DNA of 64,000 nt, taken from positions 100,310 to 164,309 of the forward strand of contig NZ_JBNWEO010000009.1 of NCBI RefSeq assembly GCF_050496765.1, written 5' to 3'. The notes below the pieces were generated by a model. The model was not told the DNA's origin. It worked only from the letters and a program-made list of their open reading frames with translations, and made no database searches. Position numbers and translations under genes: made by a program. This document shows positions 18,460 through 27,869 of the stretch, piece by piece (the first letter of the stretch is position 1; each line of letters starts with the position of its first letter). Source of the DNA: JAEVLT01 sp050496765. GTDB taxonomy: Bacteria > Bacillota > Bacilli > Bacillales > Cytobacillaceae.

Positions 18460-19212
18460 TTGGCTATTGCGGTAACAATGGTCGTGTTGGGGATGTTATT
18501 AGGATTTGTCGGGGCAGGGGGCTCCGGATTTATTATTGCTATTTTAACTGTTCTTTATAATGTCCCCATTCACACCGCTTTAGGGACTTCATTAGCAGCG
18601 ATGGTTTTTACTACTATGTCCGGTGCCTTGAGCCATTTTCGGCAAGGAACTATTTCGGTGAAGACCGGATTGCTTGTGGGCGGATTCGGTGCGATTGCCT
18701 CTTATTTTGGTTCAAAGCTTGCCGGTTTGATTCCCGTCCAATCCATGCACTGGTTAACAGGGGGAATGTTATTTTTATCGGCTGTTATCTTGGTCGTTCG
18801 GTTGTTTATTTTTCAAAAAATAACCGCAAACCATACTACTAAGCAGCAAGGAAAAGGACTTCTTATTCAAAAAGCGGCTGTTGTTGGGATTGTTACGGGA
18901 TTATTGTCAGGAACGTTTGGGATCGGTTCGGCTCCATTTATTCAAATTGGCTTGCTTGTGATTATGGGTCTTTCGCTTCAAAAATCAGTGGGGACAACCA
19001 TGCTTGTAATTTTGCCGATTGCTGTCGCGGGAGGTGTCGGCTACTATTTTCAGGGGTTCTTGGATGTTGCTCTGTTATTCGAAGTGGTGGCAGGTACGAT
19101 GATCGGCTCTTATGTGGGAGCAAAGTTTACTGCACTTGCTCCACAACTGCTTTTAAAAAGTGCAATGGTTCTAACACCTATTGCGGCAGGCGTGATTCTG
19201 TTTATAAGTTAA
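18460..19212 (+). CDS. TauE/SafE-family permease (sulfite exporter/organic anion)
   Basis: 250 residues, about eight membrane helices in two repeated halves. The duplicated GxxGxGGG-type family signature is visible as LGFVGAGGSGFIIAIL and LLSGTFGIGSAPFIQIGLL. The family moves small anions such as sulfite, sulfoacetate and taurine breakdown products across the membrane. Its place between malic enzyme and malate-sensing genes hints at a carboxylate or sulfonate substrate, but this is inference. The TTG at 18460 is favoured by GGAGGGG six nt upstream; an ATG at 18424 is an alternative without a ribosome site. Confidence 0.75.
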   Translation: MAIAVTMVVLGMLLGFVGAGGSGFIIAILTVLYNVPIHTALGTSLAAMVFTTMSGALSHFRQGTISVKTGLLVGGFGAIASYFGSKLAGLIPVQSMHWLTGGMLFLSAVILVVRLFIFQKITANHTTKQQGKGLLIQKAAVVGIVTGLLSGTFGIGSAPFIQIGLLVIMGLSLQKSVGTTMLVILPIAVAGGVGYYFQGFLDVALLFEVVAGTMIGSYVGAKFTALAPQLLLKSAMVLTPIAAGVILFIS

Positions 19213-19227
19213 AGAAATTTCAAGACT

Positions 19228-19266
19228 GCAAAGGCTTTTCTTTAGAAAGCTTTGCGGCCTTTTTGT
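19228..19266 (+). terminator. Terminator after TauE/SafE gene
   Basis: GCAAAG..CTTT and GAAAGCTTTGC form a stem with one bulge, followed by CGGCC and a T-rich tail. Confidence 0.65.
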
Positions 19267-19351
19267 TTTTGTGTTGACTGAATCTACATGTCCGAATGAC
19301 AAGGTGAAGAGGAGAATCATGTCTGTCGCCTTCTTAAAAATGGAGGGGAAT

Positions 19352-20974
19352 ATGAAAAAGGGAAAATGGAGCCTGCAGTCAGTTATTATTGTTTTTGTAT
19401 GTGTTGTGGTCACTGGTTCGTTGTTGATAACAGATTTACTAATAAGTTCGAGGGTAGCCTCACAAACTGAAGAGAATCAAGCTGAAAATGCGGCAAACAT
19501 CGCCCGGATGGTAGCGCACAATCCGCTTGTGATCGAGGCAATGAGTGGACAACGGAATCAAAAAGATATCCAAACATTTGCCAACGAGATGAAAAAAGTT
19601 ACCAACGTTTACTTTATCGTGGTAATGGATATGAACGGGATCCGCAAATCCCATCCTGATCCGAAAATGGTAGGAAAGCGATTCATAGGCGGAGATGAAG
19701 GAACGGTTCTAAAAGGGAAAGAGTATGCATCCATTTCGAAAGGCTCGCTTGGCCCTTCACTACGATATTTTACACCCATAAAGGATAAATCAGGGAAACA
19801 GATTGGGGCAGTAGCGGTCGGGATTTCATTAGACAATGTGAAAATAGCCGTTAATAAGAGCCGGATGGGGATTTTTATTGGGACGATAATTGGGCTTTTA
19901 ATTGGCGTGCTCGGGGCAGTTATTTTAGCAAGGTATTTAAAAAAAATCTTACTTGGACTTGAGCCGTTTGCAATAGCAAAATTATTGGAAGAGCGAAGCG
20001 CCATGCTGCAATCTGTGCATGAGGGAATTGTTGCGGTTGACCAGGAATCAAAAATTACACTTGTCAACCGGGCTGCCATAAAGCTGTTTGAACGAGCTGG
20101 CCTGCGTGGCAATCCGATTGGGATTAAAATTGATCAATACATACCCTCCACTCGTTTAAGTGATTTACTCAAAACGGGTAAAGTCGACCTTGACGAAGAA
20201 CAGAATTTAAATGGGTTGACGATTTTAACCAATCGGGTGCCTGTTATTGTAAAAAGTAAAGTAGTTGGAGCAATTGCAACCTTTCGCGATAAAACGGAAA
20301 TTCAGGTGCTGGCAGAACAGCTAACAGGGGTGCGAACGTATGCGGATGCCCTTCGTGCTCAGACACACGAGTTTATGAATAAGCTCCACGTTATTATGGG
20401 GATGATTCACATGGGAAATGACGAGAAATTGATCGAGTACATTAATAAAATGGTGGATCATCGAAAAAATGAAATTGGCTTCGTGACAAAAAAATTTAAG
20501 GATCCAGTGCTGGCTGGTTTTTTAATTGGAAAGATGAGCTATGCAAGGGAAGCAGGGGCAGAATGTTTGATTTCTTGTGATCAACCGATCCCTCTACCAG
20601 ACCATACAGATGTAACACATGAAATGATTACGATTATTGGGAATTTAATTGATAATGCAATCGCTGCGGTGGCCAATTGTGATGTTAAAAAAATAGCTGT
20701 AAATTTCGATTTTGCCGATGATATATTAACAATCGAGGTAAAAGATTCCGGAGAAGGGATAAGTGAAGGGCTGCAAAATCAAATTTTTGAAAAAGGATTC
20801 TCTACAAATGGTGAAAATCGGGGAATAGGACTCTATCTAGTCTCACAGTCGCTTAAAAAACTGGCGGGGGAAATCATTCTTTCCTCCAAGCCTGGAAAGG
20901 GAACAGTTTTTACTGTGTTTTTACCATATAATAAGGCTGAGGGGGGAGAGCATGATCCGGGTAATGATTGTTGA
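19352..20974 (+). CDS. malK: Malate/C4-carboxylate sensor histidine kinase (MalK/DcuS/CitS type)
   Basis: 540 residues. A transmembrane helix (about 12-34), an extracytoplasmic Cache/PASp sensor (35-175, with SHPDPKMVGKRFIGGDEG typical of DcuS/CitA ligand domains), a second helix (about 178-198), a cytoplasmic PAS domain (about 220-320), the phospho-acceptor His in RAQTHEFMNKLHVI (about residue 339), and a HATPase with NLIDNAIAAV, DSGEGI and GIGLYLV. The ATG at 19352 follows GGAGGGG. It overlaps the response regulator gene by 23 nt. The gene symbol is inferred from the adjacent 2-hydroxycarboxylate symporter. Confidence 0.87.
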   Translation: MKKGKWSLQSVIIVFVCVVVTGSLLITDLLISSRVASQTEENQAENAANIARMVAHNPLVIEAMSGQRNQKDIQTFANEMKKVTNVYFIVVMDMNGIRKSHPDPKMVGKRFIGGDEGTVLKGKEYASISKGSLGPSLRYFTPIKDKSGKQIGAVAVGISLDNVKIAVNKSRMGIFIGTIIGLLIGVLGAVILARYLKKILLGLEPFAIAKLLEERSAMLQSVHEGIVAVDQESKITLVNRAAIKLFERAGLRGNPIGIKIDQYIPSTRLSDLLKTGKVDLDEEQNLNGLTILTNRVPVIVKSKVVGAIATFRDKTEIQVLAEQLTGVRTYADALRAQTHEFMNKLHVIMGMIHMGNDEKLIEYINKMVDHRKNEIGFVTKKFKDPVLAGFLIGKMSYAREAGAECLISCDQPIPLPDHTDVTHEMITIIGNLIDNAIAAVANCDVKKIAVNFDFADDILTIEVKDSGEGISEGLQNQIFEKGFSTNGENRGIGLYLVSQSLKKLAGEIILSSKPGKGTVFTVFLPYNKAEGGEHDPGNDC

Positions 20975-21659
20975 AGATGATCCAATGGTCGCCGATCTTA
21001 ATAAACGTTATCTTGAGCAAGTAAAAGGATTTACGTTGATGGCGATGGCTGCGTCGGTAGATAAGGCGATAGAGATTCTGGACAAACTTGACATCGATCT
21101 AATTCTCTTGGATCTATTCATGCCGGGAAAACAAGGGCTGGTTCTGCTCTCTTATCTGCGGGAAAATGAGAAAGAAACAGATGTGATTGTGATATCAGCC
21201 GCATCGGATATGGAGCGAATTAAAAAAGCATTGAGATTCGGTGTGGTTGATTATTTAATTAAACCTTTTGAATTTGAACGCTTTAACATGGCATTAGCTG
21301 CATATAAAGAGCAATCAAAGTTTATTCAAACACAACCTGTTATCAGCCAAGAGGAACTCGACCAGCAGCTTTTGCATCGAGAGGATAAGCCGCAGATGGA
21401 GGAGCTTCCCAAGGGGTTAACAAAAGATACATTAAACCAAATTTGGAAAGCAATTCAACAATTAAAAGGTGCTCCGTTTTCAACAGAGGATGTCGTACAA
21501 TTAGTTGGGATTTCACGCGTGTCCGTTCGCAAATATTTAAATTTTTTAAAGGAATTAGGTATTTTAGACGTTAAAGTGATTTATGGTTCTGTTGGAAGGC
21601 CTGTCTATCAGCATGAATTTAATCGGTTTAAGGAACATCTGATTAAAAACTTTTTGTAA
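20952..21659 (+). CDS. malR: CitB/DcuR/MalR-family response regulator
   Basis: 235 residues. Receiver domain 1-120 with the acidic pocket (VEDDPMVADL), phospho-acceptor D in ILLDLFMPG (about residue 54) and the late K in YLIKPFEFE. The C-terminal winged HTH has VVQLVGISRVSVRKYLNFLK, typical of the CitT/DcuR/MalR branch. Translationally coupled to the kinase (23-nt overlap, GGGGGGAG before its ATG). It probably activates the downstream symporter gene in response to malate. Confidence 0.88.
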   Translation: MIRVMIVEDDPMVADLNKRYLEQVKGFTLMAMAASVDKAIEILDKLDIDLILLDLFMPGKQGLVLLSYLRENEKETDVIVISAASDMERIKKALRFGVVDYLIKPFEFERFNMALAAYKEQSKFIQTQPVISQEELDQQLLHREDKPQMEELPKGLTKDTLNQIWKAIQQLKGAPFSTEDVVQLVGISRVSVRKYLNFLKELGILDVKVIYGSVGRPVYQHEFNRFKEHLIKNFL

Positions 21660-21687
21660 GCAGCTTAAAACTGCTTACTTTTTTTAT
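21656..21687 (+). terminator. Terminator overlapping the malR stop codon
   Basis: GTAAGCAG (21656-21663, containing the TAA stop) pairs with CTGCTTAC (21671-21678), followed by a T-run. Confidence 0.7.
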
Positions 21688-21734
21688 TTACAAAACTGCT
21701 TATTAAATTTTCATATTCTATGAAAGCGTTTAAA
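21667..21734 (+). promoter_or_regulatory. Symporter regulatory region: direct repeats and cre-like site
   Basis: A direct repeat AAAACTGCTTA (about 21667-21677 and 21693-21703) could be a MalR-binding element. A CcpA cre-like sequence, ATGAAAGCGTTTAAA (21720-21734), has one mismatch to the consensus. Together they suggest malate induction with glucose repression. Not tested. Confidence 0.45.
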
Positions 21735-21778
21735 TTCAGAATATGATTAATCTATCAAATTGATAAGGGGATGAATCG

Positions 21779-23122
21779 ATGGAAGCAACAAATTTGAAAC
21801 CGCTTACCCGGGTGGCAGAAGATAGTGAAGAGAAGAAAGGTTTTATAGCCAAATTAGCAAGTAGCAAAATAGGTGTTATTCCTCTTCCGCTTTATATCAT
21901 TATTGCAGTGGTTGTTTATGCGGCTGCAGTTTATAAGCAGCTCCCTGCAGATATGCTCGGCGGTTTTGCTGTTATTATGGTCATGGGAATTTTTTTAGGC
22001 GATATGGGCATGAAAATTCCAATTTTAAAAGATATCGGTGGTCCGGCCATTTTATCTTTATTGGTTCCTTCCATTTTAGTCTTTTTTAATGTTATTAACA
22101 CATCAGGAATGAACGCTGTTACCCAGCTGATGAAAACATCAAACTTTCTCTATCTTTACATCTCGGTTTTGGTTGTAGGCAGTATTCTTGGTATGAATCG
22201 AAGAGTGTTGATTCAAGGGTTTACGCGTATGTTTGTTCCACTTATTGCTGGAACGATTGCATCCGTAGTGGTTGGCGCTTTGGTTGGTTTGCTTTTTGGA
22301 TATGACATCAAATATACAATCTTTTATATCGTTGTTCCAATTATTGGCGGTGGAATCGGGGAGGGAATTTTGCCCCTGTCATTAGGTTATGGACAGGTGC
22401 TTGGAAAAGCGTCCGAAACCTTTGTAGGTCAACTAATTCCGGCTGCCGTTATTGGTAACACAGTCGCCATTATTTGTGCCGGTATTCTTGCACGCCTTGG
22501 TGAGAAAAAGCCAGAGCTTACCGGCAACGGCGTTTTAGTAAAAACAAAAGGCGGCGATGGAATTAAAGAAGCAACAACGATTGACAAACCGATTGATTTC
22601 CGCTTGATGGGTGCTGGCCTGTTAATTGCTTGTAGTTTCTTTATTTTAGGTGCTCTCGGAAATAAATTCCTTGGCATTCCTGGCCCGGTGTTGATGATTA
22701 TTGCTGCCGCTGTTGTAAAAAGTATCAAGGTTATGCCGGAAAAAATGGAACAAGGTGCTTTTCATCTATATAAATTTGTATCAGGCAGTTTGACTTGGCC
22801 ATTAATGGTTGGATTAGGGATGCTTTATATCCCGCTTAAAGATGTTGTTAAAATCGTTACACCTGCCTACGTGATTATTTGTGCCGCTGTTGTTCTAGCG
22901 ATGATCACTTCCGGTTACTTTGTTGGCAAGCTAATGAAGATGTTTCCTGTTGACTCAGCGATTGTTACCGGCTGTCACAGCGGTTTAGGGGGGACGGGCG
23001 ATGTTGCGATTCTTTCTGCTTCCGGACGGATGTCATTGATGCCATTTGCCCAAGTTTCCACAAGGATTGGCGGCGCTTCGACTGTAATTTTAGCAATCCT
23101 ATTGCTAAAGTTTTTTAGCTAA
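21779..23122 (+). CDS. 2-hydroxycarboxylate (malate/citrate) : cation symporter, CimH/MaeN type
   Basis: 447 residues, 11-12 membrane segments. The 2HCT-family signatures are visible: GGGIGEGILPLSLGY, and in the second half the reentrant GGTGDVAILSASGRMSLMPFAQVSTRIGG, whose arginine binds the substrate carboxylate in characterised members. The gene directly follows malK/malR, as in the B. subtilis malK-malR/maeN arrangement, so malate is the likely substrate; citrate is possible. A hairpin terminator lies at 23240-23275. Confidence 0.9.
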   Translation: MEATNLKPLTRVAEDSEEKKGFIAKLASSKIGVIPLPLYIIIAVVVYAAAVYKQLPADMLGGFAVIMVMGIFLGDMGMKIPILKDIGGPAILSLLVPSILVFFNVINTSGMNAVTQLMKTSNFLYLYISVLVVGSILGMNRRVLIQGFTRMFVPLIAGTIASVVVGALVGLLFGYDIKYTIFYIVVPIIGGGIGEGILPLSLGYGQVLGKASETFVGQLIPAAVIGNTVAIICAGILARLGEKKPELTGNGVLVKTKGGDGIKEATTIDKPIDFRLMGAGLLIACSFFILGALGNKFLGIPGPVLMIIAAAVVKSIKVMPEKMEQGAFHLYKFVSGSLTWPLMVGLGMLYIPLKDVVKIVTPAYVIICAAVVLAMITSGYFVGKLMKMFPVDSAIVTGCHSGLGGTGDVAILSASGRMSLMPFAQVSTRIGGASTVILAILLLKFFS

Positions 23123-23239
23123 ATGAAAGCTCGGGTGGCGTCAGATGTCATAGACCAAGATCCGGCGCTGTTTCGATAGCATCCATCGATTCAGGAGCAG
23201 CAAGAAAAAGCCACATCAGAGAAACTATCTAATGCCTTT

Positions 23240-23275
23240 AAAAAGTACCATCCGACTGTGGATGGTGCTTTTTTT
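23240..23275 (+). terminator. Terminator of symporter gene
   Basis: AAAAAGTACCATCC / GGATGGTGCTTTTTTT hairpin. Confidence 0.8.
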
Positions 23276-23601
23276 CTTACGTCAAAAACGATCATTGTTG
23301 AAGCATTTTTTTATAAAAACCCCCCAACTTTGCATCCCAAAATTCATTTGTTGAAATAATTTATTCCTATGCGAAATATTTTTATACAAATGTTAAATCT
23401 AAAAGTGCCAAAGAACTCAAAAAAAGATAGAATAAACAGTGTACTTTTGAAGTTGGACTGCAGTCTATCCTGCCCTTTTTAATTCAAAATGCAAGGAGGA
23501 CAACCGAGAATCATATTCTGCGAATATTCGAGACAGAGGTATCAAATTACTGGTGGAGAAACTTTTGTCCATCATAGGAAAACCAAAAGGAGCGTCTAAA
23601 C
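23276..23601 (+). promoter_or_regulatory. Leader region of ABC exporter operon with a possible upstream ORF
   Basis: A 36-codon ORF runs from ATG 23489 to TAA 23597-23599, ending 2 nt before the transporter start. A second strong GGAGG (23495-23499) lies inside it without an ordinary start codon at the right distance. B. subtilis bmrCD is controlled by translation of a leader ORF (bmrB) in the same position, so an antibiotic-sensing leader is conceivable. No clear attenuator hairpin was identified. Confidence 0.35.
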
Positions 23602-25329
23602 ATGCTAAGGTTGTTTAAGGACTTAAAACCGTTTACCTTAATGATCATCGCCGTACTGGTATTTGTATTTTTGCAGACATTAAGTGATCTTTATCTGCCG
23701 ACCTTAATGTCAGATATTATCAACAAGGGAGTGATGCAGGGGGATACTGGAAAAATTATCAATATTGGCGGTTTCATGCTATTGATTGCTGCAGGTGGGG
23801 CAGTTTGTGCCATTATCGCCAGTTTCTTATCTGCAAAAACCGCAATGGGTTTAGGGACAATCCTGCGCAGCAAGATTTTTGAAAGAGTCGAAAGTTATTC
23901 GCTGCAAGAAATTGATCAGTTTGGTACAGCAACACTGATTACAAGAACGACGAATGATATTAATCAAATTCAGATAGTATTAATCATGATTATGCGCATG
24001 ATGATTAGTGCTCCGATGATGGCCATTGGCGGTATTATTATGGCCTTACGCGAAGACAAGCAGCTCACGTGGGTGCTGGCGATCGCAATCCCGGTATTGG
24101 CAGGTGTTATTGCCCTGATTGCCTCCCGGATGATCCCGCTTTTTAAAAAAATCCAAGGAAAGATTGATCGCATAAACCTTGTTTTACGGGAAAAGCTTGT
24201 TGGCATTCGTGTTATTCGTGCATTTAATATGGTGGAACATGAAGAAAAACGATTTGAACAGGCAAATATTGACCTAACCGATAATTATATCAAAGTGAAT
24301 AAAATCATGGCTTTCATGATGCCATCGATTCTGTTGGTTATGAATTTAACCTCTCTAGCTGTTTTATGGTTTGGGGGAATCTTCATTAGTAAGGGCAATA
24401 TGGACCTCGGGGCATTGTCAGCATTTACTCAATATGCGATGCAAATCATGTTCTCGATGCTAATGCTTTCCTTGATGTTTATCATGGTTCCACGTGCCCA
24501 AGCTGCAGCAGTCAGAGTAAATGAAGTTCTGGAAACTCTTCCGGGAATAACCGACAAAACGGAAGTGGAAGACAATGTTACTCAAAAAGGCTATGTTGAG
24601 TTTAAAGATGTTACCTTCACATACCAGGGTGCAGAGCAACCCGCTTTGCGGAATATTACATTTGCGGCGAAGCCTGGTGAAGTAACGGCCATTATTGGAG
24701 GAACTGGAGCAGGGAAGTCGACTCTGATTCATTTAATTCCAAGATTCTATGATGTGGACAGTGGCAGTGTTTTGATCGACGGGGTAGATGTCAGGAACAT
24801 GTCGCAGGAGACCCTTCGTGCGAAAATCGGGTTTGTCCCACAAAAGGCTGTCTTGTTTTCTGAAACAATCAGTGAGAACATTCGGTTTGGCAATAAACAG
24901 GCTACAGATGCAGAAATAAGACATGCCGCTGATATTGCCCAAGCTACTGAATTTATTGAATCCATGGATGGTGGCTTTGAACACGAAATCGCACAGGGCG
25001 GTACAAATGTTTCAGGGGGACAAAAGCAGCGCCTGTCCATTGCCCGAGCATTGGTGAGAAAACCTGAAGTATATGTGTTTGATGATAGTTTTTCGGCCCT
25101 TGATTTTAAAACGGACGCACGATTAAGGGCAGCTCTCAAACAGGAAACCAAAGATGCTACAGTCATTCTGGTTGCCCAGCGGGTAGGAACGGTAAAAGAT
25201 GCGGATCGAATTATCGTTCTGAATGAAGGTCAGATTGCCGGAATGGGAACGCATGAAGAACTAGTAGAAACGAGCCAGGTATACCGGGAAATTGTTTCCT
25301 CACAACTGTCTGAGGAGGAGATTGCATGA
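23602..25329 (+). CDS. ABC multidrug exporter half-transporter, degenerate-site subunit
   Basis: 575 residues: six transmembrane helices (about 1-310), then an ATP-binding domain. Walker A is GGTGAGKST, Q-loop FVPQKAV, signature NVSGGQKQR. The Walker B is followed by Asp instead of Glu (VYVFDDSFSALD) and the H-loop histidine is Gln (VILVAQRVG), so its own ATP site is non-catalytic. This is the usual partner in heterodimeric exporters such as BmrCD/LmrCD/TmrAB. Its stop codon overlaps the start of the next gene (ATGA). Confidence 0.9.
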   Translation: MLRLFKDLKPFTLMIIAVLVFVFLQTLSDLYLPTLMSDIINKGVMQGDTGKIINIGGFMLLIAAGGAVCAIIASFLSAKTAMGLGTILRSKIFERVESYSLQEIDQFGTATLITRTTNDINQIQIVLIMIMRMMISAPMMAIGGIIMALREDKQLTWVLAIAIPVLAGVIALIASRMIPLFKKIQGKIDRINLVLREKLVGIRVIRAFNMVEHEEKRFEQANIDLTDNYIKVNKIMAFMMPSILLVMNLTSLAVLWFGGIFISKGNMDLGALSAFTQYAMQIMFSMLMLSLMFIMVPRAQAAAVRVNEVLETLPGITDKTEVEDNVTQKGYVEFKDVTFTYQGAEQPALRNITFAAKPGEVTAIIGGTGAGKSTLIHLIPRFYDVDSGSVLIDGVDVRNMSQETLRAKIGFVPQKAVLFSETISENIRFGNKQATDAEIRHAADIAQATEFIESMDGGFEHEIAQGGTNVSGGQKQRLSIARALVRKPEVYVFDDSFSALDFKTDARLRAALKQETKDATVILVAQRVGTVKDADRIIVLNEGQIAGMGTHEELVETSQVYREIVSSQLSEEEIA

Positions 25330-27524
25330 GTGAGCAAAACAAACATCATAATCGGGAAAGAGGCAAAGGAGCGGGCGGCTTTGGCGGCGGAGGCCACTTT
25401 GGTGCACCAGTGCAAAAAGCCAAGGATTTTAAAGGAACGCTTAAAAGGTTGATCAACTATCTGAAACCACATACGTTAAATTTAATCATTGTTTTGATAT
25501 TTGCGATTGCAAGTACGTCATTTACGATTGCAGCACCAAAAGTCATGAGCAAAGCGATCAACAAATTACAAGATGCATATATGGCAAAAACCTTACTGCA
25601 AAAAATGACGGAAGCACAAAAAATAGCAGTTGATCAACTTACCTTGCAAATGAAGCAGATGCAAAAATCTACAAACGCTCAGTCTGCAACTCCACAGCAG
25701 CAGGAAAAAGTCAATCCGGAAACAGCCAAAGCGGTACAAGAATTCATCAAACTTCCGATGCTGAATTCGGTAAAAGATGCCAATCAAAAGGCCGATATTG
25801 TCCGAAAGATGTTGGACTTAAGCAAAAAAATGCCGAACCAGTCACAATCTGGAGCAAAGAATGTTAAATTGACTCAGGATCAAATCAATGGGGCGATTAA
25901 AGCAATTAAGGAAACAAATGGAGAATATGACTTCCGTTCTATTGGCAACATTGCCCTTATTCTTTTAGGAATGTATGTGGTTAGTTCTTTGTTCAGTTTA
26001 GTCATGGGGTTAGTGATGTCTGGAGTAGCGCAGAAAACGGTTCGAGATCTGCGCGGGGAGGTTGATCAAAAACTTTCCAAATTGCCGTTGAAATACTTTG
26101 ATAATCATGCACATGGGGATCTATTAAGCCGCGTAACAAATGATTTGGACACGGTAGCAAACACCTTGCAGCAAAGCTTGACCCAAATTATTACTTCAGT
26201 GATCACAATAATTGGTTACATTGTTATGATGCTGACAATCAGTCCAATCCTTACATTGATCATGCTGGTAACGCTGCCTTTGTATGTTGTCTCTACTGCT
26301 TTTATTGCCAAAAAATCACAAAAATACTTTGCTTCCCAGCAGAAAGAGTTGGGAGATCTTAGTGGCCATGTGGAAGAAATGTATACGGGACATAAAATTG
26401 TAAAGGCATTTGGGAAAGAAAAGGATTCAATTAAACACTTTAATGAAATCAACGAAAATCTATATCGTGCAGGTTGGAAAGCGCAATTTATCTCGGGTAT
26501 GATGTTTCCACTGATGAATTTTATTAGTAATTTGGGATACGTCGGCATTAGCATTGTCGGAGGCGTATGGATTACAAAAAATCTCCTCGGTTTAGGGGAC
26601 ATCCTGGCTTTTATCCAATACTCACGTTCCTTTACAATGCCAATTGCACAAACAGCCCAAATTGCCAATATCATTCAATCAACGGTTGCTTGTGCCGAAC
26701 GTGTCTTTGAAATTCTTGATGAACCGGAAGAAATTCAAGATTCTGCAGCTGCAAAAGTAATCGAATTTCCTAAGGGAGAAGTACGGTTTGAACACGTAGA
26801 TTTCCGCTATAAAGAAGAGGTGCCGCTAATTGAAGACATGAACCTTCATGTAAAACCAGGTCACACAATTGCCATTGTTGGACCTACAGGTGCCGGTAAA
26901 ACTACCCTTGTAAACTTGTTGATGCGCTTCTATGAACTAAATTCTGGAAAAATCAGTATCGACAATGTGGATATCCGGGATCTAAAACGCAGTGATTTGC
27001 GGAAAATGTTTGGGATGGTGCTGCAGGACACCTGGTTATTCAATGGAACGATTAAGGAAAATATTGCCTATGCCAAACAAGGAGCAACAATGGAGGAAAT
27101 CGTTCGGGCTGCCAAAGCGGCTCATGCCGATCATTTTATCCGAACACTGCCTGAAGGCTATGAAACTGTTGTAAATGAAGAGGGAACCAATATTTCTCAA
27201 GGACAAAAGCAGTTGCTTACGATTGCCCGTGCCATTCTTGCTAATCCAACCATTTTGATTCTAGATGAAGCCACGAGCAGTGTTGATACGAGGACGGAAG
27301 TGCTGATTCAAAAGGCGATGTCTACTCTAATGGAAGGCCGCACAAGTTTCGTGATTGCCCACAGGCTTTCCACGATTCGTGATGCCGAGCTGATCCTCGT
27401 CATGAACAAAGGCAAAATTATTGAAATGGGCAACCATAAAGAGTTGCTGGCTAAAGACGGTTTCTACGCCGACTTGTACAATAGTCAATTTTCCGGACAA
27501 AACCTGGATTCGGAAATTGTATAG
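25326..27524 (+). CDS. ABC multidrug exporter half-transporter, catalytic subunit
   Basis: 732 residues, longer than the usual 600-670. A Gly-rich, basic cytoplasmic N terminus (about 1-35) precedes the first membrane helix. A large hydrophilic extracytoplasmic insert (about 70-205, rich in K, Q and coiled-coil-like) lies between helices 1 and 2. The ATPase domain is canonical: GPTGAGKTT, VLQDTWLF, NISQGQKQL, ILILDEATSSVD with the catalytic Glu, and the switch His in IAHRLST. Overlaps the upstream subunit by 4 nt, so the two are co-translated as a heterodimer. Confidence 0.9.
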   Translation: MSEQNKHHNRERGKGAGGFGGGGHFGAPVQKAKDFKGTLKRLINYLKPHTLNLIIVLIFAIASTSFTIAAPKVMSKAINKLQDAYMAKTLLQKMTEAQKIAVDQLTLQMKQMQKSTNAQSATPQQQEKVNPETAKAVQEFIKLPMLNSVKDANQKADIVRKMLDLSKKMPNQSQSGAKNVKLTQDQINGAIKAIKETNGEYDFRSIGNIALILLGMYVVSSLFSLVMGLVMSGVAQKTVRDLRGEVDQKLSKLPLKYFDNHAHGDLLSRVTNDLDTVANTLQQSLTQIITSVITIIGYIVMMLTISPILTLIMLVTLPLYVVSTAFIAKKSQKYFASQQKELGDLSGHVEEMYTGHKIVKAFGKEKDSIKHFNEINENLYRAGWKAQFISGMMFPLMNFISNLGYVGISIVGGVWITKNLLGLGDILAFIQYSRSFTMPIAQTAQIANIIQSTVACAERVFEILDEPEEIQDSAAAKVIEFPKGEVRFEHVDFRYKEEVPLIEDMNLHVKPGHTIAIVGPTGAGKTTLVNLLMRFYELNSGKISIDNVDIRDLKRSDLRKMFGMVLQDTWLFNGTIKENIAYAKQGATMEEIVRAAKAAHADHFIRTLPEGYETVVNEEGTNISQGQKQLLTIARAILANPTILILDEATSSVDTRTEVLIQKAMSTLMEGRTSFVIAHRLSTIRDAELILVMNKGKIIEMGNHKELLAKDGFYADLYNSQFSGQNLDSEIV

Positions 27525-27592
27525 GGGAATAACAATAGATGATGGTTAAAGTGAAAGTAGCTAAGAATTGAATAAATTCGCATGGAGTTTTC

Positions 27593-27632
27593 AAAAACGT
27601 CCCAATACGATAAACGAATTGGGGCGTTTTTT
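27593..27632 (+). terminator. Terminator of ABC exporter operon
   Basis: AAAAACGTCCCAAT / ATTGGGGCGTTTTTT hairpin (27593-27606, 27618-27632). Confidence 0.85.
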
Positions 27633-27869
27633 ATTTTGTGAAAAGCCTGCCATTATAACAGCTTAAAGGATAAAGAAGGAAAAGTATGATTGAAAAAAGC
27701 GGACTGCTACTAAAACTGTGGCATTCATTTTATCCCTCGTTTTGAAAAGTTAACAAAAAGGTCATAAAAATGCTAGAAAAGTAGATTGATTTTTTTGAAC
27801 GAGTAAGTTTTAATAAAGTTGTTGATAGCCTCTCGTATTCTCCTAAATTCCCCGAAAGGATGGACCCAC

